Shown here one piece after another: positions 48,601 through 57,915 of a stretch of DNA of 64,000 nt. How positions within the stretch are numbered: position 1 is the stretch's first letter; every line of letters starts with the position of its first letter. This DNA comes from Lumbricus rubellus. Lineage: Eukaryota; Annelida; Clitellata; Crassiclitellata; Lumbricidae. The position numbers and the translations under genes are program-made. Location: assembly GCA_945859605.1 (NCBI GenBank), contig OX243824.1, forward strand, positions 21,206,785 through 21,270,784, read 5' to 3'. The notes beneath the pieces are model-generated. The model worked only from the letters and a program-made list of their open reading frames with translations. It was not told the DNA's origin and did no database searches.

Positions 48601-51600
48601 TCACTTCTTCCACCTGTGATTAAATATTTATTATTCGTCTCCACCAATCTCAATGGTTCACTTCCGTAATTCTTTTTCGTCGTTTTATTAAAAGCTGGCT
48701 TCCTGTTATCTGTGTAACTCCAGTCTCTGGTTTTATCCCACTGTTTCTTTATTGTTTCAGGCCGTCTCTGCATTCCTTTAGCAGTTTCATTTAAATACGG
48801 CCTTTCCGCAACTTTGAATGGTCTGTATTTACCATCCCTTTTAACCTCAGCTCTGGTTTTAACAACTGCTGCTGTCGTTGCTTCTCTCATCCCATCCACT
48901 GTTACACCATCAGTGAATTTCACTGACCTTTTGTCATGTAATGATCTCTCTTTAGATTTAGATCTGTTCCTCAGTATGCTCTTGCTTTTCACTTCAGCAA
49001 TTGCATTCTCTGGTTCTCCACTGATTATATCCTCCTGTTTTCCATGTGTGATCTGGTATTGTATACCTTCGATCATCCCAATTATAACTGGCATCGACGG
49101 ATTTTCCATGACCATCGCTTGTACTTCTCCACTAAAGAATTCACTCTCTATGTTTATCTTAGCTAGTGGAAAACATCTCAAACTTCCATCGACCAACACA
49201 CAATGTGTCTCCTCACCTGTCAAATCTGTGTCGTCTATTAACGAACGTTTAATTATGCAACATGTCGATCCAGAGTCATATGAGCATTCAACACTTTTTC
49301 CATTCACTTTTGCTTTGTGCTCACTACAGTCTTTTATATTTATGTTTCCATCATTGTTGCTAATTACCCTGACACTTGCAGCCATGTGCATTGGTAGTGT
49401 CTTACTAGTTTTGTCTTCTACTCTGTATTGCTCCTTTCCAACATCACTTACTTTCTGCACTTCAATCTGCTGTCTGGCCTTATTTGTCTGATTCTCGAAT
49501 ATTTGCACTTCTGCTGCAGTGTGTTCAACAACTTCCCTGTCGTTTATCTCATGGTTTATCCTGACGTCACTTCTGCTTCTGGATTCAACCTCATACATTT
49601 CCAATTGTGTCTCAATTTTCTTAAGTTGAAAATGCAGGTTACGGATCTGTTTCTGTAAGTGCGCAACCTCACGAGTATGCTTTGCTTCTGCTGCTAAATG
49701 ATTTTCTTCTGCTTCCAATTGTGCACTCCTAATTGCATCTAACTCAATTTCGGCCTTTCTAGCCTGCATTGCTGCTTGGGTCTTCCTGTCTTCGGCTTCA
49801 AGCCTTCTTGTATCTGCAGCTGCCTGAGCATCTAATTCGGCTCTTCTTATTTCCGCCTCCATTTTCTTTGTTTCGGCTTCCGCTTTCTTAGCATCGGCTG
49901 CTAACTCAGCTTTCTTGGCATCGGCTGCTAACTCAGCTTTCTTTACCTCTGCCTCGGCTTTAATCCTCTCTAATGCTTCAGCGGCTTCCTTTGCAAACGC
50001 CCTTTCGGCTATTCTATCTTGCCGCTGTTCCGCCTGTCTTTCTTTAACAAACGTACGAAGCTCCTCTCCACTTAGCTCTAACTCTTTGGCTATCTTCGCC
50101 CAGTTTTCGAAATCACTGTTGGCCATCACTTACTGACTTACTTCAAATTAGCAAGTAGTAAAATATAGGCAAAAAATGCGCTATATAATTTCTGAACACA
50201 GAAATCAATTCAATATATCAGTCGCTGTGGACTCTTTAAAATACACTCTACAGTTCTAAAATGCAAGTCTCTACCAGTTCAGCTTTACATCCAAAAAATC
50301 AATATACTAGCAATATTGTTATATGCTGTTTCTAGTGTCATTAATGTTCAATTAGATCAGTTTTTAAGCTGACTAAAATCCCGGAATCTGAGTCCCCATA
50401 CTGTCGCATACCAGGTCTTACCCTAGACGCTTTATAAACTCAGGGATTCGTAATGGGTGATCAAGAATGCTAACTAGAATTGACCTACAACAAGAACAAG
50501 CTGTATTTCATTTTTGATGTATATTATAAATATCAACATTCAACAATAAATAATATTCAATACCCTAACTACCTATTGTGGCGTATTTATCTACTAAAAT
50601 ATTATAAGGTGCTTAGCTTCCTCAAGAGTTCCCTTCCTGAGTAGATGATGAGGTCCTTGTCCTTGACACAGGGAAACTGGATTGGAAGGAAAGACGGGAA
50701 GAATGGTCGCTTCTCCCTGGCTGCCCTCGGTCGCCGTTTCACCACCGCGTCGTCTTCGTTCTTCTGTGAGCACTGGCTACTCACACGTCTTCTTCACTTC
50801 TGCTTCGTCGTCGAATCACCACTTCTTCTCGTTACTTCGAAACTCCAATCGCAACTGGTTCTCGCAATGTTTTCTCGATCCCAAGATCGATGCCGAGCGA
50901 AAATTGACTTTGTTCGCTATTACAGTCCGACTTAAACTTCGAACATTTCTATCTAACCCAGGTACTACGTTCCCTAGGATTTACAGATCAGCAGTGGAAT
51001 AAACGTACAATAAGTCCCGTTTTTCACACTCAAATAAATGTCATCGGCGCATTCTGAATTAACGTTTTTGGTTGACAAATCGCAAAATGTCTGCCATTCT
51101 TTTCAGAATCTCATGCCCGAATCAGACCACGTGACTCTTCGGCTGCTCACAGTGTTGACGATCGTCTGCTGCGCGAAACGCTGTTTTCGTGCCTCCTCAA
51201 GCGTTGACTGATTTTTGTAGCGCATTTGTGTTTGTGATTTCTACTGTTATATTCGCTAATGCCACAATTCAATTTATTAATTATCTATTAAATACGCCAA
51301 TTAATTGTCTAGCTTAACTGTTACTTAGTATTAATAATTACACAGGTTATTAGTTAATTGATTCGTTTGTTAAGGAGCGTTTATTCGCTACAATCTTCTG
51401 TGGCAACTAAATAACTCAAATGGTAAACATGCAGACTGGCTGCTCGTACTCCAAACAATATGGCCGTTAACGAATGCAATAAAATAGAGCGCCGCGACCT
51501 ATGGCAGCTACCTAGCGACGACATCTAGCGACTGCATTCCAAAATACAAACCGATAAGCAATGTTTTCGTAAATAACGTAAACGGCTGATTGCAGACATG

Positions 51601-52449
51601 CAGGCTAAGTACGTAAGTAATCTATGCGAGTAAAGGGTTATATATGAAGGTTAGATATGCATTGTATGACAGTTTGAGAGTAAAGAAACCTTCGCTTTGT
51701 AAACGAATCGATCGGTTTTGAAGCTATATGTTTTATTTGACATTGAACTTTTCCTTTTATACTACCAGCAAGCAGTCGTTCGGTTTGTATGTTGGAATGC
51801 AGTCGCTAGATGTCGTCGCTAGGTAGCTGCCATAGGTCGCGGCGCTCTATTTTATTGCATTCGTTAACGGCCATATTGTTTGGAGTACGGGCAGCCAGTC
51901 TGCATGTTTACCACACTTTTATAGCACCTCTTCAAGATCTATAGTCATAGGCGCTCCTAACTCCAGCGCGGACACTGAATCGGAGTTTCACGCCGAATAG
52001 TATGAGCGATTGCGTGTGAAGGACTTGCTCAGGGCCCCTACGCGGCGGCTTGAGGTGGATTCGAATCCGTAACCTTCCGGGTCCAAGGGACCGAACATAC
52101 CCCTACACCACTGCAACCAATTGCAATTGTAACCAGACCTTAGCAAGCTGAAAGATATCTAAAAAATTCAAGGGTATAGATATTTCTAAGAGCTCTTACA
52201 AGAGTCTGCGCCACTAGAATCTATCTTATTCGGGTCATGTCATTGATTACGGGAATCCACACGTGGAATTAACTAAGCATGATTTTAAATATAACTCATA
52301 ATAAAACATTAATATACTACTCCAGTAGAACACTACCTGCGTAGGAGAGCTGATGTAGACCTGACTGCTGCATTTGATGTGAAAATTGACAATCTCCCTA
52401 GACTTTTACAGAGATTCCCAATCTCTGAAGCCACCTTCGTGGTCGCCAT
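42645..52449 (-). CDS. MRPL47: Mitochondrial ribosomal protein L47 (uL29m)
   Basis: Large-subunit mitoribosome protein, complete in five minus-strand exons: 52337-52449, 44989-45107, 44446-44506, 43986-44082, 42645-43034. All are GT-AG and phases agree; 780 nt give 259 residues, close to about 250 in human. Landmarks: [66 protein letters not shown], then [15 protein letters not shown]. The first exon ([20 protein letters not shown]..) is Ser/Thr/Arg-rich with few acids, as expected for a mitochondrial presequence. Exon 1 was chosen because it joins in phase (AG|A) to [11 protein letters not shown]. Intron 1 is 7.2 kb and holds a gypsy-type element, a long-TIR MITE and a SINE; the other introns are about 0.4-1 kb. 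Head-to-head with the TMEM179-like gene. Confidence 0.9.
43129..43306. mobile_element. MITE with CAGGGCT ends in MRPL47 intron 4
   Basis: CAGGGCTTTTTTAA and TTTAAAACAGCCCTG are inverted ends about 178 bp apart. I saw no convincing target duplication. Ends of this type (CAGGGCT) also bound 29149-29410 and 53983-54123. Confidence 0.5.
43339..43560. mobile_element. 222-bp hAT-type MITE, copy 2, in MRPL47 intron 4
   Basis: CAGGAGCGGATCCAG ... TCCACCCCTG with a perfect 8-bp duplication CATACAGT (43331-43338 and 43561-43568). Same family as 41431-41654, with a small insertion (GTGTCCA) at the right end. Confidence 0.85.
45391..46381 (-). repeat. 3' LTR of gypsy-type element
   Basis: Same length and, as far as read by eye, the same sequence as 50402-51392; the short open frames in both are identical residue for residue. 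TG...CA termini. The small open frames in the LTR are not supported as genes. Confidence 0.92.
46540..47436 (-). pseudogene. gypsy-type pol fragment: partial RT plus RNase H
   Basis: Open for 298 codons from GTG. It begins at [12 protein letters not shown], where intact gypsy pol has MPFGLVNA, so the fingers and first palm strand with its catalytic Asp are missing. It retains the YVDD box ([11 protein letters not shown]), the connection domain ([21 protein letters not shown]) and RNase H with acidic residues in [29 protein letters not shown] and NVISDYLSR. The frame stops right after RNase H with only about 160 bp to the LTR, so integrase is absent. It cannot work as an enzyme without help in trans. 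Confidence 0.85.
47437..47882. other. Non-coding gap inside the gypsy-type element
   Basis: About 450 bp of AT-rich sequence between the gag-protease stop and the pol fragment, where the N-terminal half of RT belongs. No pol-like peptide was seen in any frame. Probably a deletion scar or filler. Confidence 0.6.
47883..50129 (-). CDS. gag-protease polyprotein of gypsy-type element
   Basis: 748 codons, intact. Residues 1-30 ([20 protein letters not shown]) are followed to about residue 200 by an Ala/Glu/Lys/Arg coiled coil with internal repeats ([13 protein letters not shown]). An aspartic protease follows at about 275-365, with the active site [16 protein letters not shown] and the flap/dimer region [12 protein letters not shown]. 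The remaining roughly 380 residues are basic and rich in Asn, Arg, Ser and Trp ([19 protein letters not shown]). No CCHC zinc knuckle was found. Intactness of this frame beside a gutted pol is notable. Confidence 0.8.
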   Translation of the reverse strand: MMANSDFENWAKIAKELELSGEELRTFVKERQAEQRQDRIAERAFAKEAAEALERIKAEAEVKKAELAADAKKAELAADAKKAEAETKKMEAEIRRAELDAQAAADTRRLEAEDRKTQAAMQARKAEIELDAIRSAQLEAEENHLAAEAKHTREVAHLQKQIRNLHFQLKKIETQLEMYEVESRSRSDVRINHEINDREVVEHTAAEVQIFENQTNKARQQIEVQKVSDVGKEQYRVEDKTSKTLPMHMAASVRVISNNDGNINIKDCSEHKAKVNGKSVECSYDSGSTCCIIKRSLIDDTDLTGEETHCVLVDGSLRCFPLAKINIESEFFSGEVQAMVMENPSMPVIIGMIEGIQYQITHGKQEDIISGEPENAIAEVKSKSILRNRSKSKERSLHDKRSVKFTDGVTVDGMREATTAAVVKTRAEVKRDGKYRPFKVAERPYLNETAKGMQRRPETIKKQWDKTRDWSYTDNRKPAFNKTTKKNYGSEPLRLVETNNKYLITGGRSELNKSRVDQNKWQNRRVDWRNRENRNKSNETQSGRSNEWMNRGYIENPNVDRRNIKWNRSQKSDTSKCDWRNYRHDRRESSSNCGVRCDRPSDLNWRYRSNRDEVGSSGNHWNSRTWYRGERSVDSVRSQNENCRKYNDVNWKKNRLRNDREWSYPNNNVDKWRSSRDYSGEVETQEDVELKTYGDDADALSFGEKHTGELETQNGITLNLYEKVNRDSKSDMDRLDCHYVRRGTANRS
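50402..51392 (-). repeat. 5' LTR of gypsy-type element
   Basis: The promoter-side LTR in the element's minus orientation, 991 bp, matching 45391-46381. The TSD ATCTT follows at 51393-51397. Confidence 0.92.
51422..51912. mobile_element. 491-bp MITE with 127-bp terminal inverted repeats
   Basis: The left arm from 51422 (GGTAAACATGCAGACTGGC..) and the right arm ending at 51912 are reverse complements over about 127 bp with about two mismatches. The arms contain CCAAACAATATGGCCGTTAA. Related at its ends to 53579-53886. No clear target duplication (ACTCAAAT left, ACACTTTT right). It lies 30 bp from the gypsy-type element. Confidence 0.8.
51913..52115 (-). mobile_element. tRNA-derived SINE, reverse orientation
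   Basis: TTTATAGCACCTCTTCAAG..AGGCGCTCCTAACTCC, then ACGCGGCGGCTTGAGGTGG, the B-box complement GGATTCGAATCC and a tRNA-like head. Best-preserved copy in the window, in MRPL47 intron 1. Confidence 0.82.
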
Positions 52450-52909
52450 GATGCTTGTTGATCATAGATAATATATTATTAGATCCAGACTAGAACAGCA
52501 ATAGAACTTAACATTCACTTTTTTCAAAACTTTCTGTGATTTTTAAATTTGATTAATTCCTGAAGTTTATATGCTTTTCCGATTTACAACTAAGTTATTA
52601 CTTATTAAGTTATTAGAGATACATGGGACTAAAACCAAATATTTTTGCAATGAAACACAATTACAACGGTCTGAATTTACAAACTCTGCTGTCAAGCATT
52701 TTAGTATAATTTTTTAGAATTGACCTGCAAGTTGTTTTTCTAAAATACTGTTTACTGCTTTGAATGTCTATAAACGAACACCAATAATAATTTTAAAAAT
52801 TATTCTATTTCTAATTTATGAAAAGAGCAAAAGTCTATAATTAGCTCAGAGTCTCGTTGTCTTTGGTGGAAGGGGAACAGCGCGCTGAAGAGAAGAGCAA
52901 CTTGCAGCT
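52450..52909. promoter_or_regulatory. Probable bidirectional promoter, MRPL47 / TMEM179-like
   Basis: 460 bp separate the two divergent start codons and must hold both 5'UTRs and promoters. The sequence is AT-rich with no CpG-dense core and no obvious TATA box at a fixed distance. The role is inferred from gene arrangement. Confidence 0.5.
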
Positions 52910-55900
52910 ATGGCGGTCGTCGGTTGTTTGCCGAATGGCAATCGTGTCGTTTTTATTCAGATGATTCTGTATTTCGTCGCTGCATTTCTCGGATTTTTCG
53001 TTACGATTCCTGTTGGAATAACATTGGTGAGTGCAATCGTAAAATAATTAAGGGACATCGCATGTGTAGCTCTGCTTAAAAGAACTACACGCTGTTATCC
53101 TCAGGTGTGAATGTTTACCTGCTCTCTAATACAGGTGTAAACGTAGGGTGATAATAGCGAATGCAATGCCCGTTCTTTCTGGCTATTTAAGGTTATAAAA
53201 TATTGTTTTAATTTGTCAGTGTTTATGCAACCATGATAATTATAGACAACAGATCAAATGTAAAAGACAGTTTGTCGAGTTATAGAGTAGAAGTAGGGCA
53301 TTGCCATAATATTATGATTGACTCATTGAGTGTTGTTTTCCAGCAATCTCAAGATTCTCAGCTAGTGAAATGACTGGCAGTGGTGCTAGTTGTATGAAGC
53401 TTTTAGTCTTTGTCCTGGCAATGTTTTTAAATTTCATGGCAAAACAACTTCTTGTGCTTTGAAGCTTCAGAGCTGAGCTAGGCAAGTATTCAACGCTCCA
53501 CAGTACTGTTTTCCTCATGCTGCAATCCCAGAAATAAAACAATTCATCTTAAGTGTCCAGACTGGAAATACTTTTTACGGTAAACACGCACACTGAGTGC
53601 CCGTACTCCAAACAATATGGCTGCCAACGAATGCCGTAAAATTAGAACGCGACCGATCGACGACATCGCAACATGCATCTCAACATGCAAAGCGTGAGGG
53701 TCGGTTAGGGCTCAGGTTAGGCGCCGTGAGGGTCGGTTAGGGTTAGTTTTAGGGTTAGTGCAGTCATTCTGCTGAAATTGAAGCTGAATTGATGAACAAT
53801 GTCGTCTATAGGTCGCGCTCTAATTTTATCGCATTCCTTGGCAGCCATATTGTTTGGGGTACGGGCACTCAGTGTGCGTGTTTACCCTTTTTACCTCCAT
53901 CCAAATCGTGCTCTTTATTATTTGCTTCACCTGTGCTTTGAATCATTGGTACTCCTGTAAATTTGGCTCATTGGCAAGCAACCAGGGCTGTACTTGAGGG
54001 TTTATGCAGGTATGCAGCGCATACTCACCTCATAAATATTTGTGTTTAGTATACAAGAAAATGGCCTGCATAAAGGTTTATGTAACTGTAGGATGTACCT
54101 CTAGTTTTATCAGTACAGCCCTGCTGGCAACCAAAGCTCATATTTGATAGTGCAATGCTAAATGGTTGCAATATATGGTTGCAATTTTGCAAACAAAGCA
54201 ACTGGAGCTATACTGTGTCTTACTTAGACTTAGTTCCTCCAGTTCCGATCGGAACATTGGTCGACAAGTCCTCGCCACTCCGCACGGTCGCCAGCCACCA
54301 CCTCTGCCTCGTGTACATGTGTATAATATAATATTCATTCATTTAACAAAATTTGTATAGCACCCCTTCAAGATGTCCACTCAGAGGTGCTCCCAGCCCA
54401 ACCATGGCAATATAAATTAGAGTTCAACAACTTATAAAAAGTATTGGCATTATTTCTGGTAAGTGCACTATATATACATATATATGATATGTATATATAT
54501 ATAATATATTGTTGACTTCTTGTTTTATTGTATGTATGAATGTAAACAGTTTAAGCAGTTGCTTATTACTAATCTAAACAGATACCATTCCTAACATCAT
54601 CATAATTATTGTGTATGTTTTTGTTTCTGATAGCGTAACTTTCACGGCAGCTGCATTCTGTACGCACAAATCGTGATCTGGAACACAGCAATAATATGGC
54701 CGTGGTCAGAAACATCGTGCGACTATGTTCTCTACATGAACTTGGCGATCAACATATTCTACGCTACGTTCATGGGAGTTCTGACTTTGATCATCTTCAG
54801 GAAAGCATTCAGATCACAGTCACGCAGCTATCAGTGAGTGTTCTTAAATTGTCTATTTTCTGACTAATAAGTTTTATTCAGATTCTTTGATGTGGTTTAT
54901 TAAAATGTTGCCCAACCTTGGCTATCATGGTGATGCAATGTTGTTGGTGAGTTTACTTAGTTATTGAGATACTTTTATTTAAGTACCTTTAATGACGAGC
55001 ATGTACTGAAATGTACGAGAAACCAATGCAAATCGTTGTTGAAGGGTTAAGTATCATGCATTAGTGTTTAAGTCATTAATAGCTCAAACGGTTCTTAGAT
55101 AGGTAGAATGGTCCCTGCTTCCACATGCACAAAGAATCCGTTGGACGCTAAGAAATGTGGATTCCATTTCTGGAGTTGACTGGACTCCACATACAGATTG
55201 TTTTACATTGAGGTATAGTAGCAATGATGGTTGAGGAAGTTGACAACACGTAGTGATAATAATAATAATAATAATGTTGGGCAAAAAACGATAATAAAAT
55301 AATAATGCAGGTCGCAAAAAAATAATAATAATAACGACAATTTCTCTGGCGCCATAACACAGCACATTCCGTTACAAGGATGCCTACGATCCTACGATCC
55401 AACATTCTGTCATAGGTTGCAGAAGATGTAGCATGCATGAAGCCATCCAGCAGGTCTTCGGTCAGCATATCATAGTATGGGAATAGATCTTTATTTAATC
55501 AAACAACACTAAATTCTTGAACCTTGTCTCATGTAACAAGTGAGTATAAGAAGAAACAGATTGATTTCAGAGGATAATGTGGGTTTAAAAATCTAATCTA
55601 ATGACTTCTTTAGCACAATTATAATATTCCGAACATCTATTGTCTCTTTAGTAAAATCGCAGTAAAAAAATTATGACTGCAGATTTCAATTGATTAATTT
55701 TCGACATCGCTGTGTATCGTGTGTCCTTTTGATTTTTGTCAAAGCTTGCTTGAGGATTGGCATATCAGCTTCATCCTGACAGCCTTCAATCCAGTTTTCA
55801 TCATCATCAACTCGCTGATAACAATTCTCGAAGTTGCGGGAACGGCAATCATCACGGACGGTCTACATCGCTTTTGCCAATTCACGATGGATTACGTCAC

Positions 55901-57915
55901 TAAACTGCCAAGCAGCAACAACAGCACTGTTCCTAAGACGTTAGTCTCTTTATATTATAACAACAGCACAGTTCCTAAGACGTTAGTCTCTTTATATTTA
56001 AATGGATGCCTGCTTGATTACTTATATGCCTGTTTGCCATACTTACATACCTGTTTATTTCTTTCTGACCTACCTACTTAGTAAATGATAGCATAAAATC
56101 TTGTGATTCATTTATTGGTTAAGGGACTCGTATAGTCGACCTTTTGTATAGTTGACCTTTTGTATAGTTGACCTTTTGTATAGTTGTCCTTCGACACTAA
56201 TATTTCTGACACATCACTCATCTTATGATTTAATTTTCATATTTTATTGCCAGCTATTGCATCAGCATGGCATAATGATGGTGTATGTGCAATTGTGTAT
56301 TTGCAAGCGAGGGAATAAAAATTTAGGCCTGCATATTTACTTACTTGCCTTAGTGTGTTGTGTATTTCTCTTATATTTTGATTTGTGTTTTCTGACTAGG
56401 AACTGTGTAGTTGGTTGTCAGGTACAAGTGCATCTCAAGTGCCATTGATCGATGCTCTTTCAGTCGATTGTGGTGCATATAAATTGAGAATTAATCTAGG
56501 TACATCATGACCTCAGACGTGTACATATTGTCAGTGATATAAAAGGGACTGTGCTAAGATAGAATTCTCAAAATCAGTTCAGTGTTTTGCAATTGCTTTC
56601 ATGACCAATGTGGGGTGGGGGCGGGGAGGGACGAGATGACTAGAGGACATGCACAAATGGGAATTAGCATGCAGTTGCTCTGAGCCATAAATAACAATAG
56701 GAACAACAATAATATGATAGCAGCAAACTGATATAAATGCAGATCTTCAAACTATCTGTTCAATTGTCTGGTTTTGAACAGGTGCTCTGACTTGCAGAAG
56801 TGGAACGGTTGGAACGAGATGCGTATCGTGCGTGGCACCACAGCAGGAGTCGTTGGATACAATTTCTTTGGCTGCTTGACACTGGCAACCGTAGGAAACC
56901 ACTTCTACTTATCTGAGCATTGTGTTTTTGTATTACATAGTGAAAAGAAGAGTGCTGGTAGTCAGTGAGCAGAAAGTTTTAGCTACACCATTCTTACTTA
57001 CTTTGTTGTCTAAACTTTCCATGGACATTTGGTGTACTCGATATAGTGGACAGAGCCAAAATCTTGTAGCATGTTTCTTCCCTTGCAGGGATATGAGCTG
57101 ATGTGTCTATGGTTAATAGTCCTGCTTGTTGCTAACCATTGTACTGACGAGCATACTACCCCTGCGGATAGGTGTTGGGATCCTACATGCATAACAAGTC
57201 TGATGACCTGTGAATCATAGACATTATTATAGCTAATGAGATACAGCATCATCCTTGTTCATGTATTGTTTTAGCACTACAGCAAATGCGAGAAATAAAT
57301 AAATAAAAACAATGTACCAATGGCTGCCATGGGACTAGCCTGAGCTAGGGACACCTTCTTCTAACATTAAGTGTTTATTTATATATGTGTAATTGTGTTT
57401 ATGTTCTGTTTCAGATCGCTCAGTGGCTGCTGATGGTCGTCTGGTTCGCTCAGCTCATCCTCAACGTCTTCATGTCGTGCCGCGTCTGCTCTTGCGAAGT
57501 CGCAGAGGAGAAGCGCAAGCCGGACAAGTCACTGCGCGTTGCACAGCGCCGCTCTCGACTTGCGACTCCGATCGGGACTCCCGGCGGGCGACACACACCC
57601 GGTGGCTTTGCCCCCCAGATGGTGTCGATGCCCCCACCCGCTCCAAGAGACGTCTACTACCCATCCTCCGATGAGACTAAAGAGCCGTACTATCCGTCAC
57701 CGAAAGAGTCGTACTCTCCAGCTACGAAAGAGCCGTACTATCCTTCCAAGTCGCCAGCCGACCCGAACCTTCCACCCTACCGGGTTACTCCTCCACGTCA
57801 AGAGACCCCGCCTCCTCCTCCGCCCCCTCAGATGGAAGAGCCCAGCCCTCCGCCAATGTCTGATCTGAAGGTGAAGCAAGTCTATCGTCGGAATACGTCG
57901 GACTCACAGATCTGA
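52910..57915 (+). CDS. TMEM179/TMEM179B-like four-pass membrane protein
   Basis: Five exons: 52910-53026, 54634-54833, 55745-55939, 56782-56890, 57415-57915. All are GT-AG and in phase, 373 residues. Four membrane segments at about residues 14-36 (FIQMILYFVAAFLGFFV), 70-95, 112-138 (FIIINSLITILEV) and 195-228. The first exoplasmic loop has GSCILY, where TMEM179B has GRCPLY. The second loop is bounded by FC..CSDLQKW, like LC..CSEAQK, and has NNST sequons. After TM4 come SCRVCSC, possible palmitoylation sites, and a cytoplasmic tail of about 140 residues with repeated EPYYPS and a PPPPPPP run. Family assignment rests on topology and loop motifs. Molecular function is unknown in the family. A duplicated donor at exon 3 allows a form 14 residues longer. 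TM assignment is by eye. Confidence 0.75.
53579..53886. mobile_element. 308-bp MITE, 8-bp TSD, telomere-like core
   Basis: Inverted ends GGTAAACACGCACACTGAG / CTCAGTGTGCGTGTTTACC are flanked by a perfect 8-bp duplication CTTTTTAC (53571-53578 and 53887-53894). The arms share CCAAACAATATGG with 51422-51912. The core (53692-53770) has GTGAGGGTCGGTTAGGG and TTAGGGTTAG. In intron 1 of the TMEM179-like gene. Confidence 0.82.
53983..54123. mobile_element. 141-bp MITE with CAGGGCTGTAC ends
   Basis: CAGGGCTGTACTTGAGG ... GTACAGCCCTG inverted ends. Flanking octamers CAAGCAAC and CTGGCAAC agree at 6 of 8 positions, a possible worn hAT-type duplication. In intron 1 of the TMEM179-like gene. Confidence 0.55.
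54217..54312 (-). pseudogene. LINE ORF 3' end fragment
   Basis: The minus strand reads EAEVVAGDRAEWRGLVDQCS..NWRN and a stop, then AAGTCTAAGTAAG. This resembles the last residues of LINE-type RT ORFs with a short-repeat tail. Only the 3' end is present. Intronic. Confidence 0.5.
54334..54402 (-). mobile_element. SINE 3' tail fragment, reverse
   Basis: ATTCATTCATT, then ATTTGTATAGCACCCCTTCA, then CAGAGGTGCTCCCAGCCC. Same tail family as 36604. In intron 1 of the TMEM179-like gene. Confidence 0.65.
55917..56000 (+). repeat. 42-bp tandem duplication spanning a 5' splice site
   Basis: Two units (55917-55958 and 55959-56000) differ at only about three bases. Each contains AACAACAGCAC, GTTCCTAAGAC and the donor GTTAGT, so exon 3 of the TMEM179-like gene has two donors (55940 and 55982) 42 nt apart in the same phase. 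Confidence 0.9.

Larger units (their letters stand above)
45391..51392 (-). mobile_element. Ty3/gypsy-type LTR retrotransposon, internally deleted
   Basis: 6002-bp element with 991-bp direct LTRs (45391-46381 and 50402-51392) starting TGTCGCATAC and ending TTCGCTACA on the plus strand. It is flanked by a 5-bp duplication ATCTT (45386-45390 and 51393-51397). It reads on the minus strand: gag-protease (50129-47883), a gap of about 450 bp, a partial RT with RNase H (47436-46540), and a polypurine tract GAAGGGGGG just before the 3' LTR. The integrase and the first half of RT are absent. After the 5' LTR, TGGGGACTCAGATTCC may be the primer site; the tRNA is not assigned. It sits in MRPL47 intron 1 in the same orientation as the gene. 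Confidence 0.92.

Noticed and set aside
48814..49491. 225-codon plus-strand open frame
   Set aside because: Antisense shadow of the gag-protease ORF, which has a recognisable protease and coiled coil.
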